Assembly: GCA_003427395.1 (NCBI GenBank)
Contig: BFEA01000200.1
Span: 1,286,083 to 1,318,763, forward strand
DNA length: 32,681 nt
DNA from: Chara braunii
Lineage: Eukaryota; Streptophyta; Charophyceae; Charales; Characeae
Direction: 5' to 3'
Of this stretch, positions 9,025-20,718 are shown in pieces. The notes beneath the pieces were generated by a model. The model worked only from the letters and a program-made list of their open reading frames with translations. It had not been told where the DNA came from and made no database searches. Every line of letters starts with the position of its first letter. Position 1 is the stretch's first letter. The translations under genes and the position numbers were made by a program.

Positions 9025-9185
9025 CTTCCTCTCCACCTTCCCTTTCCGTTGACTTACCTCGGCTACGGTAGCTTCGCGGTGAACCTTCGGCGTTACTTCC
9101 GTCACCCACCTTGCCGTTACGCTCACTGACTACACGCCGCTAAATCGCACTACTACTTGTGAGCTCAAAGTTCGCGATCCAACGG

Positions 9186-9193
9186 CCACGTGG
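9186..9193. promoter_or_regulatory. G-box (CCACGTGG) upstream of the REF/SRPP gene
   Basis: The palindrome CCACGTGG lies 162-169 bp upstream of the preferred ATG. ACGT-core G-boxes are bound by bZIP and bHLH factors, and many act in abscisic acid and stress responses, which would suit this family. An 8-bp site can occur by chance. Expression control is inferred. Confidence 0.4.
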
Positions 9194-9255
9194 TCCCCAA
9201 GCTCGTTGTGCCGTCATAGCTCATCCAGCGGCCGCACGGCTGCACATCACCGTTT

Positions 9256-9256
<1 letters not shown>

Positions 9257-9326
<70 letters not shown>

Positions 9327-9331
9327 AACAG

Positions 9332-9370
<39 letters not shown>

Positions 9371-9490
9371 CACACACACACACACAGCACACACACACAC
9401 AGCACACACACACACAGAACACGCAAACGTACACAAAACGTACACAATCAATCACACATCCACACGCACACACCCAAACACCTCCCCCCA

Positions 9491-9530
<40 letters not shown>

Positions 9531-9702
9531 CACACACACACACAACACGCCACGTACACACGTACACAATCAATCACACATCCACATGGACACACCCGAA
9601 CACCTCCCCCCACCACACACACACACACAGACACACACACAGACACAGACACGCACACACAAAACAAAAGCCCACACTCGCACACACACACACACGCGCG
9701 CA
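9257..9702. repeat. (CA)n microsatellite complex
   Basis: Long (CA)n at 9257-9322, then further CA blocks to 9702. These are interrupted by a partially duplicated non-CA segment: TACACAATCAATCACACATCC occurs at about 9441 and again at about 9564, each followed by a CACC(T)CCCCCCACCACACAC stretch. His/Thr-rich and Cys/Val-rich frames over it are artefacts. It begins about 130 bp upstream of the longest REF/SRPP frame. Confidence 0.95.
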
Positions 9703-10600
9703 ACGGGTTATCAGTTCACTTACGGTCAATAGCAACAGTGTCACCCATGATCATAGCTGCACGCGGTGCACGTGCATTCTGGGCCTGGCTCGGGAAATTC
9801 CGTTTACAACGACATTCGGACATGGCGGGTGAAGTAGAAACACCCGGTTTTCGTCAAGTATGGCGCGATGAACGTACCGAGCAAGAGAGCGACTGAAGCA
9901 GTGACATCCGAGTCCATCGATGATGTCGAGAGGATCTACAGGAGAAACTTCGTGCGCATATTAAGCTGTCGACCGGTGATCAAATCGAAGGCCGATCACG
10001 TCTTCGGTAAAGCTGACAGAACTTCGACGCCTGGATCCCGGGCGCGCGGAGGTGATCACAGAAGATATGAAAAAAAAAGCGCCACGGACAGCAGACAAGC
10101 GAGAAGATATCCAGTGGCGGGAACTATTGCATCTGTCACAAATGGAAATCGCAAGGTCTTCAATATACCTCCCGGTCTCACCAGAAAATGTCTGGGAAAT
10201 GCCGCAACTCTGCTTGCCAAAGCCGGTGGCGTTCAGATTCAGATACATCTACGGTCCACGGCCCCCCGAAAACGTGGCACTCGAGAGATGTCGTCCACAA
10301 CCTGATGACATGGGCGCACCTTTGCCGCCGCCATGAGGTGAGATACTTGGACCGCTTTGCGGCGGATAGCTATCAAACGGCTCACGTACGTGCCCGCTCG
10401 CTACTCCGGGAAGACACTGCAATCTCGCTAACGGAAGACAACCCGTCCTTCCCCCCGCACCCCGACACCCCGGCACTGTGATCCACAAACACTTCAATGC
10501 CAGAAGCCTCGAGTCAACTCGACTTTGCCTCGAGTCAACTTTCGTTGACCGCGACATGACAATCTGCCCATCTTCAGCTCTGGGATCAGATGGACAAATT
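9703..10600. other. Stretch with open frames but no recognised gene
   Basis: The longest non-repetitive frame is 145 codons on the plus strand (9868-10305, starting MNVPSKRATEAV). It resembles no family I know, has no clear domain and lies beside overlapping open frames on both strands. It may be chance in GC-richer DNA or an exon of an unknown gene. Confidence 0.3.
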
Positions 10601-10604
10601 CCTA

Positions 10605-10775
10605 ATCCTAAGTGCAAGAGGGAGTCGAACTCGCGACCTGTTCGCTAACAGTTGCATTACATTGTGTGTACCGTTGCCCGACACGGGCTGGTCACGGTCG
10701 ACCTTTTTGCTAACAGTTAGTACATGACACTGTGACATGACAGTGTGTACCTTTCAGCAACACGGGCTCGTCAGG
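10605..10775 (-). repeat. Degenerate duplicated block with a tRNA-like B box
   Basis: On the minus strand, GGTCGCGAGTTCGACTCCC at about 10641-10623 matches a tRNA T-arm / Pol III B box (GGTTCGANTCC-like). No foldable acceptor, D or anticodon arms accompany it, so it is at most a SINE-type remnant. A GCTAACAGTT...GTGTACC...ACACGGGCT(G/C)GTCA block occurs twice (about 10650-10695 and 10710-10775). Confidence 0.35.
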
Positions 10776-11122
10776 GACTCCGGGTCAAGTCCAGAACCTT
10801 GAGGCGATCCAGGTGCAGTGTGACCGGCGCAAGTGCACTATCACCGCCGACCGGCGCCAGTACAGTATGAATATCAACGGCACGACCGAGACTGATGAGA
10901 GGGGTATGCCTCACCGAGGCCCATCGGTGTCATGTGCGTTCTATGTTAGCATGAACCTGTTCTAGCCAGCTCTGTGACCAGATACTCTCTTTCTCGGCTC
11001 GGGAATATGTATGGCGGGTCGTGCCTGGCCATCTGGGGCACACCCCGTTGGACTGTTGTACCACGCCATGCGCGGGGGTGCAGCTTGGAGGAGGGGTGCA
11101 AAGTTTTGTCGGAGGGTCGGAC

Positions 11123-11311
11123 GGGCAGATACAGCTTGTGAAATGGACCAGGCTTGGCGCCGTGGATATCATTTTTTTCTAGTGATAGAGAATGAAATTT
11201 GGCGTGTATTTGCATAAGGGCAGATACAGCTTGTGAAATGGAGCAGGCTTGGCGCTGTGGATAGCCTTTTTTCTAGTGATAGAGAATGAAATTTGGCTTG
11301 TATTTGCATTC
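11123..11311. repeat. 95-bp tandem duplication
   Basis: Unit 1 (11123-11217) and unit 2 (11218-11311) both begin GGGCAGATACAGCTTGTGAA and differ at only a few positions. A diverged relative (GCGGATATCATTTTTTTGTAG) is at about 12560-12585. Confidence 0.85.
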
Positions 11312-11398
11312 GGCCAAGAAGCGCCAAGAAGCGCCGATACGTAATGACTCAGAGTACCGAAACCAGCAAAGCAGAAGGAGCACGTAAAAACTTGGGTT

Positions 11399-12550
11399 TC
11401 CTCAAGTTATGTTCAAGTTACCCCCCTCCCCCACACCGCGACGGGCCCCATGTATAGATTGATTTGTGTTTGCGGGTGTTAACCTTTGACGTAGGCGTGA
11501 TCCACTTTTTGTGCCATGTTTTGTGGACCGTGTGTTCGTTGTGTTGTTTGCCATGCAGCAAAAGTTGAAAGTAACACTGTCTATGTGTTTTACTTCTCTG
11601 TGTATGCTTACAAACAGTTATTAGCTGATAATAAAGAAAAGAGCGTTTATGGGTTATGTACATGTGGGGGACTGCTGTGTATACACCCAAGCAATTCCGA
11701 TCTCAAGAGGGTACAGAACGCTATAGGTGCAATAAACGACAATTTCGTCATAATGGACATTTTTTTATTTTTTGAACGAAATTGAAACCGAGTTTTTTGT
11801 CCGAAAACTCGTCAAAATTTGCTGTTCCTGAGGGTCCAGCGTTTCACAAACACCGGACCCTCAGGAACAACAAATTTTGACGAGTTTTCGGCCAAAAAAC
11901 TCGGTTTCAATTTCGTTCAAAAAATAAAAGATGTCCATTTTGACGAAATGGTAGTTAATATGCGTGCCATCCTTGCGGAGGCCTGCGGTCCATGACCTTG
12001 GATTTTGTATCGATTCAATAAATTTTTCACCTTTCAAGTTGTAAAAGGAAGTTCTAGAACAGCGACTACATTGAGATATCATCACTTAGGTGACCAGCTC
12101 CACATAATTGAGAATTGTGTGGTTGTCAATCGCAAGTTTCAAAGCAGGCTATATTCATGCTCGTCCATCCAGGAAAAGAAAACTTTGCTTTTTTGTTTTT
12201 GCGAAGGAGCAAGTAATTTGAGGTAAGAACTTGGCTTTGGCGCCACGAACAAAATTTCTGCTCGGGCCTTCGCTGGCTGCCAGTGGCTGGCATAGCGAAG
12301 GAGCAGGTAAGAATTCGGCGTTTCTGAGGTCTTGCTTAAGTGTGGGAAAAGGTGGGCTGAGCCGCCCCTCCCCCACACCTTCTCTCCCCCATGTATAGAA
12401 TGATTTGTTTGGGAGGAGAGGCTACAGATGTTAGTCTGTGACATTGACACTTTCTAGTTTTAAAATGACACCAATGTTCGGATGCGGGTGGACATTTCCG
12501 GAAGATTCTAAGGGCACACATCGTTTGTGACATGGTTCAGGGCGGCTTCG
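11399..12550. repeat. Two diverged copies of a CCCCTCCCCCACACC / ATGTATAGA block
   Basis: CCCCTCCCCCACACC followed by CCCATGTATAGA and TGATTTGT occurs at about 11421-11468 and 12364-12410. It has looser relatives at about 17005, 23050 and 15000. The region between holds the foldback at 11745-11946. No gene was recognised. Confidence 0.5.
11745..11946. mobile_element. Near-perfect long foldback (about 92-bp arms)
   Basis: The left arm (11745-11837) and right arm (11855-11946) are inverted copies with about four mismatches plus a one-base length difference, around a 17-bp loop. Both arms include GAACGAAATTGAAACCGAG and CCTGAGGGTCC or their complements. Pairing continues weakly a few bases outward. 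It encodes nothing. It could be a young foldback MITE, and any transcript would fold into a long hairpin. Confidence 0.8.
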
Positions 12551-13150
12551 GGCTTAATGGTGCGGATATCATTTTTTTGTAGGCTTTCGTAGGTTGATAA
12601 AGAGTGAATACTGAATTCGTGAAAACCTAAAAAACAGAAAAGCCTAATATTTTTTATAGAATGAAAAAGTAAAAGTCAAACTGTTATTTTTGACATATAA
12701 AAGAGAGCGTTTTTACTTTTTTCAGAAAAAGGAGACAAAAAAATTTGGCAAAGAGTCTAGCAATAAATCCTTTCCAGCAAAGAGCATGTTATAAGACTAT
12801 AAGTTGTTCTCAACTTCTCACTAGATTGGTAAAAAGCATAACCCCAATACGACAATGTTTAAGGATTGCTACCCGAACTCAAAAGATATTAAAAAGAACA
12901 GTTTCAGTGAATACTCGTTTATAAAACTATAAGTCGTTTTTAGCACTTTGGTAAAACCAAGCTCTGCGAAAACTCGTTTATAGAACTATAAATTAATATA
13001 TATTCAATTTTAGGTTGCCTGTAAAACCCATGTAAAAAATATATGTTATATAAAAGAAGAATTCAAACAACTTTTGTTTGGGATACATCTTTAAATTTTA
13101 AGTCAACCACGATTTAAAACAAAAAAATGGAAAAATATTTTATTAAAAAC

Positions 13151-13681
13151 CTAGGTTACCAATGGTCCGGAGACCGGACGTCTCCGCGGGACGTCTCCCC
13201 CATATATCCGGTACCCCCGTCGTCCGGATTTCCGGACGACGGTTTTTTGACACTAAATAATATTAAAAAAACATATATATAGTGACGATATATATATATA
13301 TATATATATCGTCATAATATGACAGTGTTAGGCATGCCCTAGAGACCCCCCACAAACATTTTTAGATTTTTCTGAGCATGTGGGGATAGGGTGGTATTTC
13401 GGGTAGGGGGGGGGGGGTACGAGGGGTTTTGGTGGAAATAAGAGGGGTATTGGTGGGGATTAGAATCTTTGAAGATTTTTATTGTTTATTCTACTTGCCC
13501 AAATGAGCCAAAAAAATTGGTGGCATACACCTTGTGCAAGGTGAAAGCCACACTTTTTTTTTTTTTTTTTTTTTTTTGCGGTAGGTCGGACATACCCTGT
13601 CCGGTCCAACGTCCGGCCAGACGTCCGGTCCGACATCCCGGACAATCAGGGGGATCCCGGACGTCTGATCAAGTAACCTAG
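13151..13681 (+). mobile_element. hAT-like non-autonomous element, CCGGAC-word type
   Basis: TIRs are CTAGGTTACC (left) and GTAACCTAG (right). It is flanked by a perfect 8-bp duplication, TTAAAAAC, at 13143-13150 and 13682-13689; 8-bp duplications are the hAT hallmark. Both ends are filled with iterations of TCCGGAC / GTCCGG. A poly(T) run (13554-13577) precedes the right GC block. A 32-bp perfect palindrome around (AT)11 lies at 13283-13314, and a G-rich segment at about 13400-13455. It is nested in family C copy 1. Confidence 0.85.
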
Positions 13682-13993
13682 TTAAAAACACTAAGAAATA
13701 ATATATTCGTTCATGTATGAGAGAACATATCCAAGCGAACGTATTCTTGAACTGGAGAATATGTGTACGTGTTTGAGAAACCTCCGAGTAGGTTCGTCGT
13801 GCTACATACCTTATAAAAATATAAATATCATTTTTTTCAGATAAACAAAAAACTGGGATATTTCGGTTCCTAAACAAATAGTGCTTTGCAAGGTAGTCAT
13901 TTTTTGTAAAAAACCTTGCTTCTCTCCTCACCACTTCTAGTGATTCTGAAAAAATAATTTTCTATTTTTTTTTGCAATCAATTTACTTCACAT

Positions 13994-14722
13994 CAGGGTT
14001 GCCATACCGAACGTACGGAGGCCACTAAGTTGGACCCCGAATGTTTGGGCGTTCGGGTCCCCGTACGGGGCCCAAACGTGAAGGGGTTCGCACCCCGAAA
14101 AAAAATATTTTGGCACCTAAATATTATTATTTTTTTCTAAATTTGTTTTTGCGAGTTCTTTGTGATGTAAGATATCTCCCTCTTACTTTTGACGTCATTT
14201 TGTTCAGCTAACAAAAAACAAAAAATCGGCAAAGATGGTGATGTCAAAATTTGTTTGCCCACTTACTAATTTGTTTTTTTTTTCTTTTCACTTTTTGTTT
14301 TTCCTTTATTTCAGTGCATGGAAAAAAATATTATTTTTTCAAACGTTATTTGTAGATTCTATATTATATAAGATATACATATAGAAAATTTCATGGCATT
14401 TGTCACAGCCAAAACAAAATGAAAAATCACCAGAGATGGCGGTGTCAAAAAGAAACTCACCCACTCAATAATTTCATTCTTTTTTTTTTAATTTTTATTA
14501 TTATAATTTATTTTTAGTATCTGATTTTTATTTCAAATTTGGTAAAGAATTTGGATGTAACGTTGAGGCAAAGTTTGTTTAGTTTATTCTTCTTCATAAC
14601 ATATATTGTTTTCGGACGTTTTGGAAACTTTTGTTTTGTTTTTTTTTTCTTTTGTCCGGGGTGTAGAACGGTCGGACGTTCGGGTTTGGGCGTTTAGCCC
14701 ATCCCGAACGCCGGCAACCCTG
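13994..14722 (+). mobile_element. hAT-like non-autonomous element, CGTTCGGG-word type
   Basis: TIRs CAGGGTTGCC / GGCAACCCTG are perfect over 10 bp. The 8-bp duplication CTTCACAT is at 13986-13993 and 14723-14730. GC blocks at both ends iterate CGTTCGGG / CCCGAACG. The AT-rich body has two related subunits about 200 bp apart, each with an AGATGG(C/T)G(G/A)TGTC word (14233 and 14433). It is nested in family C copy 1. Confidence 0.9.
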
Positions 14723-14829
14723 CTTCACATATAATTTTTTTCATGTAGGAAATCTGAAAAATGTTCTATGAAAATATTTAAAAACAATTGTTCAAACCTA
14801 ACAATTTTTTTGTCAGGTTTTCACGAATC

Positions 14830-15392
14830 ATATGTTATAAGTAAAAGCAGCAACGCAAAGGAGATTAAGAAGCTGGCAAAAAGTTTGTGTGCGGGAGGGG
14901 GAGCTTCACTAGAAAAAAAGTCGGCGGTTCTTAATTTAAAGTTGGTATTCATATAAAAATTAGGGCAAGAGACTGCTTAAATGTTCAAGTCTGGGAGACC
15001 CTCTATACACCCTGCCCCTCCATGTGTTATATATGTACATTGGTCTATCTTTACAGGGACGTCGTTTCGAGGTTGCGATTTTGTGATATCGACATTTGAC
15101 ACAGACATCGTTCTAAGGGTTCGATACAAAGTAAAACTTGTATTCTCTTGAGCCATGTCCAGTTAAAAGTAACCTTCTCTATCTTTCTTTTTTCTATCCT
15201 TTTTATTTTTTATTTTCTCTCTGTTTTTTTTGTATGTGTTTTTTTTAGCAAAATAGAATCATAGACTATAACTTTGATCAAGAGGGAATATGTCACGAAT
15301 GGAGGTTGCAATATACAGCAGTAGAATTATCGTTGAGTAATACTGAAGTAAGAAACATATGACATTTTAATAGACAGCAGCAGAAAACATAG
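14830..15392. other. Stretch without a recognised gene
   Basis: AT-rich DNA between two family C copies, with weak similarity to the CCCCTCC...ATG blocks at about 15000. No convincing coding frame. Confidence 0.5.
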
Positions 15393-16848
15393 GATACGTG
15401 AAACCTTTAAAAAAAAAAAGGTCAGGCTTGCACGAAATCTATTGAAGATTCTATAGTACAACAGAAAAATTTCCCAGAATTAAATAATCATTCTAGAGTA
15501 AAATTACATTAATAATTTCAAATTTTCATTCCATCTTAAAAATTGTCATTCCGATTTCAAAATTTTTCGTCGTACTTGAAAACTTTCCTTCCAAGACTAG
15601 GGTATCCCTTCTTATTTGAACTGCATGTTAGAGATGGAATGAAAGTCTGGATGAGTTCATGAAATATTTTAATTGGACTGTCATTTTAAGTAAGGATTTT
15701 CAGTCATAAATAGGTAAATCCAATATAAATTAGACGATATTTGTTGTAGTAGAATGAAAGTCTAATTAAAATATTTCATAAACTCTTCCACAATTTCATT
15801 CCATCTTGAACAAATAGATGTAGTTGGAAGGGAAAGCTCATATTTAGACGGGAACTTATCAAATCAAATTGAAAATTTTAGAATTGGACAAACATTGGAA
15901 TGATGATTTATAAAAATAAAGGATTTTTTTTTAATTGAATGTTTTTTCAACTTTCATTTCTTATGGGAATTTTTCTGTTGTATGTTTTTCAAGCCTCCTC
16001 AATTAGCAAATGGAACGTGAAGTAAGACAACTAAAAAAAAAAAATAGAAAATTAATTTTTCATAACTACTGAAAGTGGCGAGAACACCGAGGAGAAAAAC
16101 AAGTTTTTCCACAGAAAATCACTATCACGCGAAACACCGTATGTTCATGAATCTAAATATCGAGGTTTTTTATTATCTAAAAAAATCACATTTTTAGTCA
16201 TATAAAATGTGTAGCACGATAAACATAATAGGGGGTAACCGTTTCACAAACACGCAAACATGTTTTCATGCTCATGAATGTATTCGCCTAAACAATGTTA
16301 TCCAAAATATGGGCAAATATATTTTTTTTAATTTTTTTTTTTTAATTTTTTTCTTTTTCTAATTTTAAACTATCATTTGACTAAGAATTTCAAGGTGTAT
16401 CGAATTGTATCCAAGATAAAAAATGTTTGTATTATTATTTTACATATTTTTACGGGATTTTAACTGTTAACTTCAAAATTGATTTATAGTTTTATAAACT
16501 AGTTTTCATAGACCTTGGTTCTTACCTAACAACTAAAAACGACTTATAGTCCTACAAATCGGTATTTATCTAAAACCTGCTTTTATTTAAATCTTACGAG
16601 TTTAACTCGAAGTCCTTAAATATTGAACTGTACTAGCTTCATTTAATGTCAATCTGCTGATAATGACTTATAGTCCTATAACAGGATTTTGATGGAAAGG
16701 TTTGCCCAGTTTTTTGCCGTCTGTGATCTAGAAAGTTGAAGAAACGATTAAAAACGCTCTTTCTTATATAAAAAATAACAGTTAGACTTCTACTTTTTTA
16801 TTTTAAAACAAATGTGAGTTTTATGGTTTTGTTAAGTTTTCACGAATC
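15393..16848 (+). mobile_element. TIR family C, copy 2 (nested family A MITE)
   Basis: Termini are GATACGTGAAACC at 15393 and the inverted AAGTTTTCACGAATC ending at 16848. Without the family A insertion at 15459-15980 and its TA duplication the copy is about 932 bp. Palindromic sites lie at 16484, 16544 and 16668. It encodes nothing. Confidence 0.75.
15459..15980. mobile_element. Foldback MITE family A, copy 1, with TA target duplication
   Basis: Tips are CAACAGAAAAATTTCCC and the inverted GGGAATTTTTCTGTTG, flanked by TA on both sides. Inner arms are also inverted: AGATGGAATGAAAGTCTGGA...TGAAATATTTTAAT at about 15630 pairs with ATTAAAATATTTCATAAACTC...TTCATTCCATCTT at about 15768-15810, so much of the element folds back. 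The TA duplication suggests Tc1/mariner-type mobilisation. Confidence 0.85.
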
Positions 16849-19800
16849 AAGTGTTAGAATCAGATTGTTGAGCAGTGATCTTTGTATGAGCGCCATATAG
16901 TACTTTAGGGTTTTATGTTAAGGGAAAAGTTTGGATACGACATTAGTGTTTTGGGATGTCCAAATGTGAAAGTTGATGTTTATGGTCATGAATCTTCATA
17001 GTGTCACCCCTTCCCCTCCCCATGTTGAAGTGGGGGGCGTTGAGTTTGAACGGTTCTCCGCTCATCGGAGGAAAAGTAATAACTCTCTCTGATCGTTGCA
17101 ACGGATTCTCGTACGTTCCAATCACACACACGTATCATGTCCTCGTTATATGGAAACGTTCCTTCTTGGGATGAGCGAAGTCGGCGCCCAGTCGGATCGG
17201 CGTAATCGGTAAGCAGGCTACTTGGGCTCGTCCACTTAATCCGTTATTCCGTCAAAAGCATATCCACAGACACAACAACAGGTGTTCAAACTCCGTCGTA
17301 AAAAATAAGCGGAGATAGAGGCTCGGTCTTTGTTATAAACACACCATCGTTCATTCGTCTAAATGCGAAAATACACCTAAACTACACCTAGATATACATG
17401 GAAATAATCATATCAAAATCCGAATCAAAACAACAGCTCAATCAATGCATTGTATTCAAGACAAGTAAAGGTCAAAAATCACTTATGGATCATAGGTGCG
17501 CATCATTCGTCGTATACAAGAGACCAAAGGGGATGAGACAAGATCTTTCGAGCTCGCTGGTCTCTCAAATACAATAATACCCGTCCTCGTGAGATCTGAT
17601 TGAATTTAACAAGACGAGCGAGACGAGATCTCATATATATAGACGAGCGAGAGAGTCATTAGAACACTCAAGCACTCATACAGGAAACGGGGAAGAGAAA
17701 AGTTAAGTCGAACGATGTTGTTGGAGACATAGCTCGATCGAAGAAGCGGACTACATAAAGGGAAGGAGTTACAAACACAGAAGAAAATTTCATTAAAAAA
17801 ATGGCATTCCGTCATAGACTTACCTTCCAAAATAAGAGGAGAACCAAAAAATCAAGGCGCACAAGTCTTCTTCTCTTTGATCATCGCCACAGGTCATGCA
17901 ACCACACGTCGTACACACATACCTCTTTCTTACCCAAGTACCGAGGATCCCAACTGCCACATATCGACCTCCACACTTAGTGATCGTCACCCCTCCAGTT
18001 CAACTTCTACACTGATTTACGCAGATCTCACAGTTTGTCGTGGCCACCCGACACACAACCTTGCAAAACTACAGTCGACTCATCGAAACTGTCTTACTTG
18101 ATAATCACTACGTCATCCAACCAGTTACGCTGATGGGTTGAGAGGGAGATTTTCGGACACGCTTGCGGAGTTTAGAGTTGCAAAACGGGAGATAGAATAT
18201 GGGAGAGAACGGGTAACGGTAGGAGACAGAGAATAAAAAATAAGGGTTAACCGCCCGGGGAAAGCCATATCAATCCTCGCGGGTTCTTTCGCAACCAGTT
18301 AAATTACATCGTGAGAGGATTAATCCTCCTTACACGATGTCGTATAATGGATCGGATGCCCTGGGGAGGTAATTGGTAGGGAGTTCTTGTATGGGGATGA
18401 AGGGGGAAGAAGAAGGTTGCAAAGGGGAGTGTGAAACGAGACCGAGATTTAGACGAAAGGAGAGGGAGAGAAGCGTGAAGGGAGAGGGGATGAAAAACAG
18501 TTACGGCAGAAATGGGGAAGGCCAGAAGAAGAAAATGGAATGGAGCACAACGGGAAGCAGGATAAGTTTGCATGCATGGCGCCAGCGCAAAAACAGAAAG
18601 GCACTGAAACAATTATGTTGCATTCAATTTCATTCTTATCCTAAAACTGATTCAAGCTTAGATTGGAAAATTCAAAAGCAATATCTGAGCGCGAAAATAG
18701 AATCGTGGAAACCATACACCTATTTAGATTGCTACTGAAAATTCACGCAACTTTCACAGACGAATTTGGAAACATTGATTTGCAAGAAAGGAGACATCAA
18801 CGGGAAGTGCGCCCGTTGATTCTGGAGTTCCCAACAACCAAACATTTTTTTTGACGCGCTTGCTAAAACACTAGTAATTCCTACGTAAATTCATAAATTG
18901 TTGGAAAAAAAAAATCAAAGAAGTCCCAAAAAAACAACGAGTCTTAATTATGGGAGGACATTGACGGTCATTAATTCCATGCATTACGCACTAACAAAAA
19001 AAAGAAGGTACCCATAAGGTCTGTTAGAAATCAAGAAGAATAAATAACAAAACTAAAGGCTTCAAGTTCCGTTTAGATATGGAAGTTGACACATCACAAG
19101 CGTGTTTAGGTATGGTACTTGAGTGCCCTACCAACGGAGCTAGGCCGCTTCCGCAAAAGATGGGGGCAAAACTCGAATGCAGCGAAAAGAAATTGTCGAG
19201 TTCGAATGATTATAACTGTGATAATTCGATGCGAATGTGTACAGAGGAGCATGTGCCCATTACTCCAACAATTGCACCAAAGATTAGATATAAAGTACTA
19301 TATCTTTATGATTTGTGGAAAACAATCATATCTGTGCAAATTTCTCATAAAAGTTGTTCTCTATCTTTACTGATGTTTTTACAGATGTTTTCGCATTTTT
19401 GAAAAGCGAAATTCGTCACAAACAGTTTTCTGAAAACATGCCTCTAGCGAGGTCTGTAAATAAATGGAAGAATTGACTTGAAACGTCGACAGTGTTTTGA
19501 ACTTTTGTTCCATTCGTTGACATAAGACTGTTTGCACGGTTTGTTTGTATTTTGGTGTGCGGTGTGTAATCATATCATTTATACATGATTCTCCACTCAT
19601 TTGCGTACTTGAACGCAAACTTGTACTACGTAATTGATGTTGTTTCAAAAACTCTAACAATAGAGTCTCTTGATAACTCATGAATTGTTGCAATTCCAAA
19701 ATAACAGATTCGCTTCTTGCTTCAAAAATAACCTTGAAAGTTTTACCAAAAGTTTTTTTACTAAATAAAACAAAACTAAGAAAACAAAAAGTTACTATAA

Positions 19801-20055
19801 TTTCTTCATTATAAAGTAAAATTTGTCTTGAGCTTAGCATACTGAATAGTAAAATGACAAAAAGAACGAATTCACACATTCTGATTTTTTTTTCTTTTTT
19901 GTCCAAGCTCTAAAAGTTAAACCTTGCGTTGCTCACTTAAAACATAAATTTTGGTTTTATGAAAACGCGCGAAGCGATCACTTCGAAAAACAGGTGATTG
20001 AGTGTTGTTTTCTAGTGCCTCTCGTTTGATCACTTGGAATACACTCATTTCTCTC
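16849..20055. other. Long stretch without a recognised gene
   Basis: About 3.2 kb with no frame I can assign. Frames of 60-175 codons exist (for example 19906-19379 minus and 18373-18738 plus) but are low in complexity and resemble no known family. A small hairpin, ACATCGTG...CACGATGT enclosing GAGGATTAATCCTC, is at 18306-18340. Confidence 0.45.
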
Positions 20056-20418
20056 CTGCGTTGCCACTTGTACGCACCCTCGTACGAGTACGGATTCGTA
20101 CTCTTGTACTCGTACGCTAGGGGCCTAGTACGAGGTTTTTTTTTTTTTTTTTTTTTTAAATCTGGTAGTGTTTTTATTTTGTTTCTCAAATTCTAATAAG
20201 AATCTGAAGATGATGCTCAACTAAATGTTCCTTGTTTTGTGCTGTTGCATCACATTTTTTTTTTTCGGAGTTTTTTTATGATTTTTTTTTTTTTTTTTTT
20301 TTTTTGCTTTTTCGTACGGGGACGTACAAGACGTACAGGTTCCCGTACAGATCCCGTACAGATATTGCCTGTATGTTTCGTACGGAAACGCCCCGTATGT
20401 ATACTTTATGCAGCGTAG
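20056..20418 (+). mobile_element. hAT-like non-autonomous element, CGTAC-word type
   Basis: TIRs are CTGCGTTGCC (left) and, inverted, CTACGCTGCA (right). The perfect 8-bp duplication TTTCTCTC is at 20048-20055 and 20419-20426. Both ends iterate CGTAC / GTACG more than a dozen times. Poly(T) runs lie inside both GC blocks (about 20136-20157 and 20283-20305). Confidence 0.85.
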
Positions 20419-20718
20419 TTTCTCTCATTGAACGTACGTAATTTTGATTTATAGATTACAATTGATTAACATTCACGCTATTTATCATTTCATCACACCA
20501 TTTGATGCTTAAAACACACTTGGCATAAATAAACTATACTTGTGTTTAAACATTCTTTAATAACCACATCCGCAAAAATAGGGTCCGCATCGTATATAGC
20601 TAAATCATTACTCAAGTTTTTAGTTTTAAATTGTTTTCGTAATTCAATAATTTAACTTTTTTTCGGTAATCCATCATTACATAATAAAACATAAAAACTC
20701 AAATAAAATGCACATAAC

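Larger units (their letters stand above)
12613..14829 (-). mobile_element. TIR family C, copy 1 (two nested hAT-like insertions)
   Basis: Termini are GAATTCGTGAAAACCTA at 12613 and its inverse ending CGAATC at 14829. Removing the nested elements at 13151-13681 and 13994-14722, with one target duplication each, leaves about 941 bp, close to the other two copies (932 and 935). Three palindromic sites at 12789, 12919 and 12978 mark the family. It is inverted relative to copies 2 and 3. No transposase was seen; the superfamily is unassigned and no target duplication was defined. Confidence 0.75.

Noticed and set aside
9257-9702. CRISPR-like array of regular repeats
   Set aside because: Simple dinucleotide expansion without unique spacers; also the wrong kind of genome.
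9165-9896. His/Thr-rich and Cys/Val-rich frames, up to 245 codons
   Set aside because: Translation of (CA)n / (TG)n repeats; the non-repeat tails have no recognisable domain.
9868-10305. 145-codon plus-strand frame
   Set aside because: Possible exon, but there is no recognised domain, competing frames overlap on both strands, and there is no supporting context.
10605-10665. tRNA gene on the minus strand
   Set aside because: Only the T-arm / B-box part fits. The CTGTTAGCGAACAG segment does not fold as an anticodon arm, and no acceptor or D arm was found.
17606-18720. Possible LTR or promoter, from TATATATA and nearby inverted words
   Set aside because: No paired direct long repeat, primer-binding site or polypurine tract could be recognised.
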